Source: Deltaproteobacteria bacterium
GTDB taxonomy: Bacteria > Desulfobacterota > Desulfarculia > Desulfarculales > Desulfarculaceae
Assembly: GCA_021815655.1 (NCBI GenBank)
Contig: JAKAGJ010000157.1
Location: 1 to 6,092 of the forward strand
Direction: 5' to 3'
Length of the DNA: 6,092 nucleotides
The translations under genes were made by a program, and so were the position numbers. The notes under the pieces were generated by a model, which saw only the letters and a list, made by a program, of their open reading frames with translations, did not search any database and was not told where the DNA came from. Positions 1 to 5,392 of this stretch are shown in pieces; position 1 is the stretch's first letter, and each line of letters begins with the position of its first letter.

Positions 1-49
1 GAGGGGAAAGCGGCAACCGACCCGTTCATGCCCAGCCGGGGGCACCCGG
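1..49 (-). repeat. Hairpin-tag repeat, copy 1 (left edge)
   Basis: This 49 bp stretch recurs at 107-154 with a one-base indel (GGGGAAAG versus GGGGAAG) and is otherwise the same. On the minus strand it reads hairpin (CCGGG, loop TGCC, CCCGG; plus positions 36-49), a 10-nt spacer containing CAT, then the 10-mer ACGGGTCGGT (plus positions 16-25). The same layout occurs in the 100-bp repeats at 2141-2340 and at the end of the queD-like gene. The window begins at or inside the copy, so its left limit is unknown. A separate perfect hairpin, AAGGCT-ccc-AGCCTT at 55-69, follows it. That hairpin has no T-tract, so I do not call it a terminator. Confidence 0.85.
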
Positions 50-69
50 ACTCTAAGGCTCCCAGCCTT

Positions 70-82
70 GTCCGCCAACCCA
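70..82 (-). repeat. 13-nt motif matched inversely at 5824-5836
   Basis: The minus strand here reads TGGGTTGGCGGAC, an exact match to plus-strand 5824-5836 near the other end of the window. A GCCGGCGG stretch lies a few bases 5' of the motif in both places. Both sites are non-coding. The motif shares GGTTGGCG with the flank of the hairpin-tag copy at 5271-5285, so it may be another part of the same repeat family. The match is short, and that link is inference. Confidence 0.4.
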
Positions 83-106
83 CACCGGGAGCCGCCGGCG
101 TTGGCC

Positions 107-154
107 GAGGGGAAGCGGCAACCGACCCGTTCATGCCCAGCCGGGGGCACCCGG
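107..154 (-). repeat. Hairpin-tag repeat, copy 2 (upstream of argJ)
   Basis: This is the second copy of the left-edge repeat, offset by about 106 bp, so the two form a loose tandem pair. The 10-mer lies at 121-130, the spacer at 131-140 and the hairpin CCGGG-GGCA-CCCGG at 141-154. One extra base pair (140 with 155) is possible in this copy. A second small perfect hairpin, CCCTT-agcgc-AAGGG (155-169), follows directly and overlaps the proposed argJ -35 region. The repeat therefore abuts the argJ promoter region and could influence it, but nothing in the sequence proves that. Confidence 0.85.
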
Positions 155-157
155 CCC

Positions 158-187
158 TTAGCGCAAGGGCTCGGCTTATGTCATAAT
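158..187 (+). promoter_or_regulatory. Possible sigma70 promoter for argJ
   Basis: TTAGCG (158-163) and CATAAT (182-187) are separated by 18 bp. The -10 element matches consensus at 5 of 6 positions and lies in the only AT-rich patch upstream of argJ. The -35 element matches at only 3 of 6. Transcription would begin near 194, giving a leader of about 50 nt that can form a small GCCGGC-GCCGGC stem at 193-211. It would read argJ and the thioredoxin-like gene. Confidence 0.4.
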
Positions 188-244
188 CAGAGGCCGGCAT
201 CAAGCGCCGGCGCGGATGGGCCGCGCGGCAAGGGAGTTGGACAC

Positions 245-1498
245 ATGGATAATCTCCCCCCCCTGGGCGATGCGCCGCTGAAGCAGGCGCCGGCAGTCGA
301 CGACCCCACGGTGCCCGGATTCCTGGGCGCGGCGGCCCCCTGCGGACTGCGCAAGGATGGCCGCGCCGACCTGGCGCTCATCGCCGGCGAGCGGGAGTTG
401 GCGGCGGCGGGGCTTTTCACCAGCAACAAGTTGCCGGCGGCGCCGGTGCAGGTGGCCCGTCGGCACCTGGCCCAGGGCCGGGCGCGGGCCATTCTGACCA
501 ACAGCGGCGGGGCCAACGCGGCCACCGGCCAGCCCGGCCTGGAGGCCTGCCAGCGCTGCTGCCAGGAGGCGGGGCGGCTGCTGGCCTGCGACCCCCATCA
601 GGTGCTGCCCTGCTCCACGGGGGTGATCGGCCAGCTCCTGGATGACGCCAAGGTGCGCGCCGCCCTGCCGGGGCTGGTGGCCGGGCTGTCACCCCAGGGC
701 ATACCAGCGGCGGCCGGGGCCATCATGACCACCGACGCCTTCCGCAAGATGGCTTTTCGCCAGGTGGAGATCGCCGGCCGGCCGGTGAGGGTGCTGGGCC
801 TGGCCAAGGGCGCGGGCATGATCCGCCCCGACATGGCCACCATGCTGGCCTTCGTGCTCACCGACGCCGCCGCCACGCCGGCGGCCCTGGGGCAGGTACT
901 GGCGCCGGCGGCGGGTCATAGCTTCAACCGCGCCAGCGTGGACGGCGACACCTCCACCAACGACACCCTGCTGCTCCTGGCCAGCGGCCGGGCCGGCCAT
1001 GCCGAGCTTAATCCCGGCGATTCCGGCCTGGCCGAGCTGGGCGCGGCGGTGACCCAGGTCTGCCAGGACCTGGCGGCCATGCTGGTGGCTGACGGCGAAG
1101 GGGCCTCGCACCTGATCCGGGTGCTGGTGCGGGGCGCGCCCGAGACCGCCCAGGCCCGGGCCCACTGCTACGCCATAGCCCACTCGCCCCTGTGCAAGAC
1201 CGCCTTCGCCGGCCAGGACCCCAACTGGGGCCGGCTGCTCTCCACCGCCGGGGCCGAGGCCGGCCGCCGGGGCTGGCCCTATGACCCGGCGCGGGTGAAC
1301 CTGTGGATCGGCCCGGCCCACATCTGCCAGGGCGGGCTCTACGGCGGGCCAGAGGCCGAGGCCCAGGCCGCGGCGGTGATGAAGCAGAACCGCTACCAGA
1401 TCACCCTGGACCTGGGACTGGGCCAGGGCAGCTTCTGGGTGCTGACCAGCGACCTGGGGCACGAGTACGTCAACATAAACGCCGACTATCGCAGTTGA
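245..1498 (+). CDS. argJ: Glutamate N-acetyltransferase / ornithine acetyltransferase ArgJ
   Basis: ArgJ transfers the acetyl group from N-acetylornithine to glutamate in the cyclic arginine pathway in the cytoplasm. Some members also use acetyl-CoA for the first step, and the sequence does not show which type this is. The protein has 417 residues, a normal length. Visible family motifs are TSNK (59-62), NSGGANAATG (86-95), the oxyanion-hole segment STGVIG (124-129), MTTD (161-164), KGAGMIRPDMATM (188-200), SVDGDTSTND (231-240), DPNWGR (325-330) and the C-terminal INADYRS (411-417). Self-cleavage is expected between Ala198 and Thr199, with Thr199 as the nucleophile, giving alpha and beta chains. 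I chose the ATG at 245 because AGGGAG (231-236) lies 8 nt upstream. The frame stays open back to a TTG at 68, but that stretch is repeat DNA and matches no ArgJ sequence. A thioredoxin-like gene follows after 25 nt. Confidence 0.97.
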   Translation: MDNLPPLGDAPLKQAPAVDDPTVPGFLGAAAPCGLRKDGRADLALIAGERELAAAGLFTSNKLPAAPVQVARRHLAQGRARAILTNSGGANAATGQPGLEACQRCCQEAGRLLACDPHQVLPCSTGVIGQLLDDAKVRAALPGLVAGLSPQGIPAAAGAIMTTDAFRKMAFRQVEIAGRPVRVLGLAKGAGMIRPDMATMLAFVLTDAAATPAALGQVLAPAAGHSFNRASVDGDTSTNDTLLLLASGRAGHAELNPGDSGLAELGAAVTQVCQDLAAMLVADGEGASHLIRVLVRGAPETAQARAHCYAIAHSPLCKTAFAGQDPNWGRLLSTAGAEAGRRGWPYDPARVNLWIGPAHICQGGLYGGPEAEAQAAAVMKQNRYQITLDLGLGQGSFWVLTSDLGHEYVNINADYRS

Positions 1499-1523
1499 GC
1501 CTGTCGCAAGGGGGTTTTTGCCA

Positions 1524-2036
1524 ATGAAACGCATGCCGATGCTTTTGGCCCTGGCTATGGCCCTGGCCCTGCTGGCGGCCGCGCCGGCCCTGGCCCTTGA
1601 AAAGCCGGGCAAGCCATTGCCGGCCATGACCCTGCCCGACACCGCCGGTCAGTCCCATGACCTCCAGGCCTTGGCCAAGGACAAGGTGGCCATGGTGGTG
1701 TACTGGTCGGTGACCTGTCCGCACTGCCAGCAGGAGATGCCCACCCTGCTGTCCCTGGCCAGGCGCCTGGAGGGCAACCCCTTTGTGCTGATTCTTATCA
1801 ACACCGACGGCCAGGCCATGGCCAAGGTGGTGCAGGCCTACGCCCTGGAGAACCACCTGCCCGGTCCCCTGCTCATGGACATCGGCCCCAAGGACTCCCT
1901 GCCCTTTGCCGACGCCTTTGACATCGTGGCCACTCCGGGGGTGCTGGTCTTTGACCGCGCGGGCAAGCTGGTGCAGGCCCAGGAGCTGGCCGTGGACATG
2001 GACAAGCTGCAAAAGGCCATTGAGTCGGCCTTCTAG
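1524..2036 (+). CDS. Exported thioredoxin-fold (TlpA/ResA-like) protein with CPHC motif
   Basis: This is a predicted periplasmic thiol-disulfide oxidoreductase of 170 residues. It has a signal peptide (MKR start, hydrophobic core to about residue 20, probable cleavage after the ALA at 22-24). A mature AhpC/TSA-Redoxin type domain follows, with the start of the fold near VVYWSVTCPHC. The redox pair is Cys65-Pro-His-Cys68, preceded by Trp61, and the conserved cis-proline is Pro138 in ATPG. TlpA/ResA proteins usually carry CxPC-type motifs. CPHC is better known from DsbA, where it gives an oxidising protein, but the overall fold here looks TlpA-like rather than DsbA. Partner and substrate are unknown. 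The start is ATG 1524, with AAGGGGG (1509-1515) 8 nt upstream; a TTG at 1518 is less likely. It lies 25 nt after argJ and is probably cotranscribed, although the functions are unrelated. Confidence 0.88.
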   Translation: MKRMPMLLALAMALALLAAAPALALEKPGKPLPAMTLPDTAGQSHDLQALAKDKVAMVVYWSVTCPHCQQEMPTLLSLARRLEGNPFVLILINTDGQAMAKVVQAYALENHLPGPLLMDIGPKDSLPFADAFDIVATPGVLVFDRAGKLVQAQELAVDMDKLQKAIESAF

Positions 2037-2057
2037 CCAGGCTCCTTGCCACCGCCC

Positions 2058-2078
2058 GCTTGGGTAGCGCACCCAGGC
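2058..2078 (+). other. Stem-loop just after the argJ operon
   Basis: GCTTGGGT (2058-2065) pairs with ACCCAGGC (2071-2078) around the loop AGCGC, giving 8 pairs including one G-U. It begins 21 nt after the stop of the thioredoxin-like gene. No T-run follows, so it may stabilise the 3' end or be a weak or factor-assisted stop rather than a classic intrinsic terminator. The rest of 2037-2140 shows no gene. Its last ~35 bases resemble, weakly, the end of the 100-bp unit that follows. Confidence 0.35.
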
Positions 2079-2140
2079 CAGGCCCTTCGGCGGGCGAGGA
2101 CCGCCAGCCCCCACGGTAACGAACGGTATTGGCGTTTCTT

Positions 2141-2240
2141 GAGGGGCGGGGTCGAGTGCCTCGACTCCCATCACGGGTCGGTGGGCACCTCGCCTTGGGC
2201 TGGCCTGGTCGGCTCCCGTATCGGCCTTTTCCAACATGAC
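2141..2240 (+). repeat. 100-bp tandem repeat, unit 1
   Basis: This is the first of two head-to-tail units of exactly 100 bp, 92 of 100 bases identical to the second. It contains the perfect hairpin GTCGAG-TGC-CTCGAC (2151-2165), extendable outward through a G-U pair and further G-C pairs. A 7-nt spacer with CAT and then ACGGGTCGGT (2173-2182) follow, the same layout as the repeats at the left edge and in the queD-like gene. A period of 100 shifts the reading frame between units, so the open frames crossing it are not a repeated peptide. Confidence 0.95.
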
Positions 2241-2340
2241 AAGGGGCGGGGTCGAGTGCCTCGACTCCCATCACGGGTCGGTGGGCACCCCGTCTTGAGC
2301 CGGCCTGGTCGGCCCCCGTATCGGTTTTTTCCAACATGAC
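2241..2340 (+). repeat. 100-bp tandem repeat, unit 2
   Basis: This second unit differs from the first at eight positions (unit positions 1, 50, 53, 58, 61, 74, 85, 86), and all eight are transitions. Positions 2-49, which include the hairpin (2251-2265) and the 10-mer ACGGGTCGGT (2273-2282), are unchanged. A third unit appears to begin at 2341 with the same first 12 bases and then diverges into a terminator-like hairpin. The array lies between the converging argJ operon and the minus-strand FG-GAP gene. Confidence 0.95.
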
Positions 2341-2370
2341 AAGGGGCGGGGTTCATCCCCGTCCTTTCTT
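2341..2370 (+). terminator. Probable intrinsic terminator of the argJ transcript
   Basis: CGGGG (2347-2351) pairs with CCCCG (2357-2361) around TTCAT, and outer AAGG (2341-2344) can pair with CCTT (2363-2366) across small bulges. The pyrimidine-rich TTTCTTATT follows. It starts exactly where a third 100-bp unit would start and reuses its first 12 bases. It is about 300 nt after the last plus-strand stop, so the transcript would include both repeats if it stops here. Nothing else is recognised between 2371 and 2456. Confidence 0.6.
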
Positions 2371-2456
2371 ATTGCCGCAACCCACCATGCCGGGCGCGCG
2401 GGGGGCGGGCCGTGGGCTTGGCTGGCTACCCGGGAGTGCCGCCGTCCGCCTCCCCT

Positions 2457-2491
2457 AAAAAGACCGGGGCCCGCCTGGCGGCGGGCCCCGG
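2457..2491 (-). terminator. Strong intrinsic terminator of the FG-GAP gene
   Basis: On the minus strand a perfect 12-bp stem (plus positions 2464-2475 with 2480-2491, loop of 4) is followed by TCTTTTT (2457-2463). It begins 19 nt after the stop codon of the gene at 2511-4229. A second small hairpin, AGAGCC with GGCTCT (2496-2512), overlaps that stop codon. The stem, T-tract and position together make this a confident call. Confidence 0.92.
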
Positions 2492-2510
2492 AAGGAGAGC
2501 CGGCGGGGCT

Positions 2511-4229
2511 CTAAAGGCCCTTGGGATGCTTGGGCGGCTTCTGCTTGGGCTTGAGGGTGAAGGCCACCACGTGGCTGGTGTCGGCCTCGAAGAAGCCCTT
2601 GAAGGAGCGCTGCCCCACGGCCATGATAAGGGCCGGCCGTCCCACGTTGCCCACGTCGCCCACGGCGTAGTCAGGCAGGTAGCCGCTGATGTTGGGGGTG
2701 CGCCAGTTTTCCACCAACTGCATGCCGTTCCAGTACAGGTCGTAGATGGTGCCCTGGTAGAACATGCGCATCTTGCCCAAGAGGCCGTCGGCGCGGTCCA
2801 TGTTGCGCACCACCACCACCTCCTGGCGGCCGTCGCCGTGCATGTCCACGGGGATGATGCGCCCGGGCAGGTACCACCAGGACTCATCCTCGTCATGGCC
2901 GCTCTTGGCGTGGAAGGGGATGAACTTGCCCGTGGCGCCATAGGCCTCGGCGCTGGTCCAGGTAAGGTCGCCATCGCTGGTGAAGACCCGCAGGTCATAG
3001 CTGTGCCCCACCATCACCATCTGGCTCTTGCCCGAGCCGTTCAGGTCGGCCAGGGCGAAGTTGAAGACGTTGCCCATCTGGGGCATGGGGATTTCCTTGT
3101 CGGGCACGAAGTCCTTGCCATCCCACTTCATTTCCCAGACCGGGCCAAAGAAGGGGCTGTCCACGGCCGTGCGCTGGCCAAAAAGCATCTGCCCCTGGCC
3201 GCCGGGGCGGGCCTGGGTGCGGTAGTAGATGTTCTGGGGCTTGCTTATCATGCGCAGGCCGCCGTCCTGCCACTCCAGCACAAAGCTGTCGGCCAGCTTG
3301 TTGTTGAGATTGCTGATGAATATCTGCGGGCGGCCATGGTGGGCGATGTCGGCCACGTCCACGTAGAGGTATATGCCGGTGGGGCCGTTCCTGAATTCGT
3401 GGATCAGGGCGAAGTGCTCGCCGGCCAGGCGGTAGATGCGCAAGCTGTCAGGCAACAGCACCAACAGCTCGTTCTTGCCGTCGCCGTCGATGTCGCCCAC
3501 GGCCACCGAGGTGATGGTGCCGTTGATGCGCGGGCTGCGCCAATAGCGGTCGGAGTCCACGCCGCTAAGAGTCTTGAGGAACAGCGGATTCAAGGGGCTC
3601 ATGTTCTCGGGCAACTGGTCCAGGGCCGTGCCCTCGCCGGTCTCCATGGCCCGCTCTTCCTTTTTTTCCTCGCCGCCCACCATCTTGCGCGTGGCCTCGT
3701 CGGCCTTCTTCTGGGCGGCCACCGCCTCCGGGCGCTGGAAGACCTCGGCGTTGATGCGTTGGGCGAAGTCATTGATGCGCGGGATCACCGAGTCCAGGTC
3801 CGAGGTCTGCACATAGGCCGTCAGCGGGGGAGTGTCTCCATCCACCTTGACCAGCGCCGCATCAACGCTCACCGATTGGCCCACCACGGTCAAGGAGCCG
3901 TAGACCACCACTTGGGCGCCCAGGCTCTTGCCCAACTGGCGGGCCTTGTCCTCGTTGTAGGGGGGCTTGATCTTGGCCGCGGCCGGGGCCACCAGGTCGG
4001 GCTCCACCACGGCGACCTTGTCCTGCCAGGCCAGGCGGGTGGCCAGCATGTCGCGCACGCCCTTGACCAGGAAGCTTACATCATTTTTGGAGTTGGCGGT
4101 GAAGGGCAGTATCACCACCCGGCTGGGTGCGGCGGCCATGAGCGGGCCGGCCGCCAGCAGGCAGCCCAAGAGGCCCAGGGACAAGGCCCAGGTGGCGGCC
4201 CGGCGAACGTGGCGAAGGCGCAGATTCAT
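2511..4229 (-). CDS. Exported FG-GAP/VCBS-type repeat protein with FlgO/CsgG-like N-terminal domain
   Basis: This is a 572-residue envelope protein of unknown specific role. An N-terminal signal (residues 1-34) has Arg/His-rich ends and a hydrophobic core. LLGC (20-23) could serve as a lipobox, but the hydrophobic run continues past Cys23, so ordinary cleavage near AAA-P35 is as likely. Residues 37-130 (VVILPF, VRDMLATRL, VVEP, LGAQVVVYGSL) resemble the FlgO/CsgG/TolB-N type domain. Residues 165-205 are a charged, probably helical linker. Five FG-GAP-like repeats follow: 246-253 (DIDGDGKN, calcium-loop type), 291-301, 393-402 (LADLNGSGKS), 460-470 (VDMHGDGRQE) and 522-532, likely part of a beta-propeller. 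The tail is Lys/Pro rich. At the start ATG (4227-4229) GGGAGG directly abuts the codon, which is unusually close, and a GC-rich 7-bp stem (4239-4262) lies just upstream. A CTG at codon 3 would have better spacing. The gene is transcribed alone and ends at a strong terminator. Confidence 0.88.
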   Translation of the reverse strand: MNLRLRHVRRAATWALSLGLLGCLLAAGPLMAAAPSRVVILPFTANSKNDVSFLVKGVRDMLATRLAWQDKVAVVEPDLVAPAAAKIKPPYNEDKARQLGKSLGAQVVVYGSLTVVGQSVSVDAALVKVDGDTPPLTAYVQTSDLDSVIPRINDFAQRINAEVFQRPEAVAAQKKADEATRKMVGGEEKKEERAMETGEGTALDQLPENMSPLNPLFLKTLSGVDSDRYWRSPRINGTITSVAVGDIDGDGKNELLVLLPDSLRIYRLAGEHFALIHEFRNGPTGIYLYVDVADIAHHGRPQIFISNLNNKLADSFVLEWQDGGLRMISKPQNIYYRTQARPGGQGQMLFGQRTAVDSPFFGPVWEMKWDGKDFVPDKEIPMPQMGNVFNFALADLNGSGKSQMVMVGHSYDLRVFTSDGDLTWTSAEAYGATGKFIPFHAKSGHDEDESWWYLPGRIIPVDMHGDGRQEVVVVRNMDRADGLLGKMRMFYQGTIYDLYWNGMQLVENWRTPNISGYLPDYAVGDVGNVGRPALIMAVGQRSFKGFFEADTSHVVAFTLKPKQKPPKHPKGL

Positions 4230-4284
4230 CCTCCCGAACCGCCGGCGGCGGCGCCCCGGCGGGCCGTAAGTGTTGGTGCCAAGG

Positions 4285-4313
4285 AGCCTAACACCCAGCC
4301 CAACGCCTGTCAA
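4285..4313 (-). promoter_or_regulatory. Sigma70-type promoter of the FG-GAP gene
   Basis: On the minus strand, TTGACA (4308-4313) and TAGGCT (4285-4290) are separated by 17 bp. The -35 is perfect and the -10 keeps the key T, A and final T. The start would fall near 4278, giving a leader of about 50 nt. The -35 and spacer start (TTGACAGGCG) are the same as in the promoter of the histidine-rich gene. Confidence 0.65.
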
Positions 4314-4389
4314 GGAACCCAACCGCCGTCCATGGCTGCATAAACCCCGGCAGGGCGCGGGGCCGGCCGCCCCCGGGCGGAGGGATGGC

Positions 4390-4419
4390 TTTATGCGGAG
4401 GGCTTTGGTACATTATTAT
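4390..4419 (+). promoter_or_regulatory. Possible promoter for the zinc-ribbon/queD pair
   Basis: TTTATG (4390-4395) and TATTAT (4414-4419) are 18 bp apart in the only AT-rich part of the divergent region 4230-4484. The -10 matches 5 of 6 positions and the -35 only 3 of 6. The upstream part (4345-4385) holds short GC hairpins without T-tracts, which I leave uncalled. Confidence 0.45.
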
Positions 4420-4484
4420 CTACGTAATCCGTCGGCCCCGGCCGCTTCCCAACCAACCTTTGCCCCTATAAGGAAGTAAAAGGT

Positions 4485-4841
4485 ATGGATTGTCCCCATT
4501 GCCATAAAGAGCTGATGCCGGTGCTGCCCTGCCCGGCCTGCCAGCGCCCGGCCATCGCCGGGGCCGGTTATTGTCATCATTGCGGGCATCAGCTGCCCGC
4601 CCCCAGCGAGGAGCCGCCCAAGCTCATCGCCTGCTCCCTGTGCGGGCACAAGAGCCTGCCGGGGGTCAACTACTGCGCCGGTTGCGGCGAGTCCCTGTCC
4701 GCCGAGCCCGCCGACGCGGCCGAGGCCGGCCTGGACCCCAGCCAGCGCCGGGCCTGCTCCGACGGCATGTGCATCGGCATCATCGGTCCCGACGGCAAGT
4801 GCGGCGAGTGCGGCCTGCCCTTCAACCCCAACGCCGAGTAG
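4485..4841 (+). CDS. Multi-zinc-ribbon protein
   Basis: This small cytoplasmic protein of 118 residues has 14 cysteines and probably binds three or more zinc ions. The N-terminal CPHC (3-6) is followed by two double-zinc-ribbon-like units: C16xxC19-x10-C30xxC33 and C50xxC53-x10-C64xxC67. After a linker (70-88) comes a separate C-terminal knuckle, C91-x4-C96 then C106xxC109, with the pattern CIGIIGPDGKCGECG. From memory, this last pattern recurs at the C-termini of unrelated deltaproteobacterial proteins; that is recollection, not a search. No enzymatic domain or membrane segment is visible, so a role in protein or nucleic acid binding is only a guess. Start ATG 4485 has AAGGAAG (4470-4476) 8 nt upstream. 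The queD-like gene begins 44 nt after its stop, behind a small stem (4852-4868), so the two are probably one transcript. Confidence 0.85.
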   Translation: MDCPHCHKELMPVLPCPACQRPAIAGAGYCHHCGHQLPAPSEEPPKLIACSLCGHKSLPGVNYCAGCGESLSAEPADAAEAGLDPSQRRACSDGMCIGIIGPDGKCGECGLPFNPNAE

Positions 4842-4885
4842 CTGGCGGTCCGCGGCCTTACAAGCCGCCACAAGGAGCAGCCCAC

Positions 4886-5296
4886 GTGTTCGAACTCATG
4901 GTTACCGGCCGCTTCGCCGCCGCCCACTCCCTGCGCAACTTCAACGGACGCTGCGAGGCCCTGCACGGCCACAACTGGCGGGTGGAGGTGGTGGTCAGGG
5001 GCAGCCAGTTGGACAAGGCCGACCTGCTCATGGACTTCGGCCAGCTCAAGCAGCTCATGAACCTGGCCCTGGACCGCCTGGATCACGGCCATCTCAACGA
5101 GATAGCCCCCTTTGACCAGCAGAACCCCTCCAGCGAGCTGATCGCCAAGTACCTCTGGGAGCGGATCGCCCCCGGGCTGCCGGCCCACGTGGCCATGGCC
5201 CGGGTATCGGCCTGGGAATCCGACGACAGCCGCGCCACCTATCTAGGGCCGCGAGCCGCGGCGGGCATAAACGGGTCGGTTGGCGTTGATTCCTAG
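4886..5296 (+). CDS. queD: 6-carboxytetrahydropterin synthase QueD / PTPS family
   Basis: This is a zinc enzyme of the 6-pyruvoyl-tetrahydropterin synthase family. QueD converts dihydroneopterin triphosphate to 6-carboxytetrahydropterin in the pathway to queuosine and other 7-deazaguanines. Zinc ligands are His14, His27 and His29 (LHGHN). The catalytic Cys is Cys23, the Asp66-His67 pair sits in LDHGHLNE, NPSSE (80-84) is the conserved substrate segment and Glu111 (WES) is the pterin-anchoring acid. The protein has 136 residues. Homologues usually end soon after the A-T-Y segment (117-119), but here an extra ~17 residues (LGPRAAAG...VDS) follow. Those codons come from a hairpin-tag repeat. The start is GTG 4886, chosen for AAGGAG (4872-4877) 8 nt upstream and alignment to the family N-terminus; the frame is open farther upstream only as a shadow of the zinc-ribbon gene. 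QueD versus another PTPS function cannot be settled here, since no other queuosine genes are in view. Confidence 0.92.
   Translation: MFELMVTGRFAAAHSLRNFNGRCEALHGHNWRVEVVVRGSQLDKADLLMDFGQLKQLMNLALDRLDHGHLNEIAPFDQQNPSSELIAKYLWERIAPGLPAHVAMARVSAWESDDSRATYLGPRAAAGINGSVGVDS
5248..5286 (+). repeat. Hairpin-tag repeat overlapping the queD 3' end
   Basis: The element reads GCCGCG (5248-5253), loop AGC, CGCGGC (5257-5262), an 8-nt spacer with CAT, then ACGGGTCGGT (5271-5280). From 5263 to 5286 it matches the reverse complement of the left-edge repeats at 21 of 24 positions. The stem differs from the other copies but is perfectly paired. It lies inside the coding sequence and supplies its last codons. 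The remaining intergenic DNA to 5392 shows no gene. Confidence 0.75.
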
Positions 5297-5392
5297 CCAA
5301 AAGCCGACGGCTCCCGTTGCAGTTAATTCAGGTAAGAAGGTGGGCGGAGGCGGGGCGCCTTTGGGCTGGCGGGTTGTATCAAGCCAGGAGAT

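Noticed and set aside
1..154. CRISPR array
   Set aside because: Only two copies are seen, the repeat is about 48 bp with a spacer of about 57 bp, and the same core appears singly elsewhere in different orientation. No cas genes are present.
68..244. N-terminal extension of ArgJ from TTG 68
   Set aside because: These codons cover repeat DNA, and the family starts near the ATG at 245, which has a good ribosome site.
689..1642. Long minus-strand open frame opposite argJ
   Set aside because: It is a GC-driven shadow. The plus strand shows all ArgJ motifs.
1470..2337. Minus-strand open frames with repeated peptide text across the 100-bp repeats
   Set aside because: A 100-bp period is not a multiple of three, the frames run antisense into the thioredoxin-like gene, and no ribosome site or family match is seen. 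The similar peptides come from the DNA repeat.
2141..2340. Insertion sequence or attC-type array
   Set aside because: No transposase or integrase, no terminal inverted repeats bounding the units and no cassette genes. The hairpin-tag layout fits REP-like elements better.
2412..4343. Long plus-strand open frame of 643 codons opposite the FG-GAP gene
   Set aside because: It is an antisense shadow of high-GC coding DNA (His, Val, Gly, Ala rich). The minus strand has a signal peptide, FG-GAP motifs, a promoter and a terminator.
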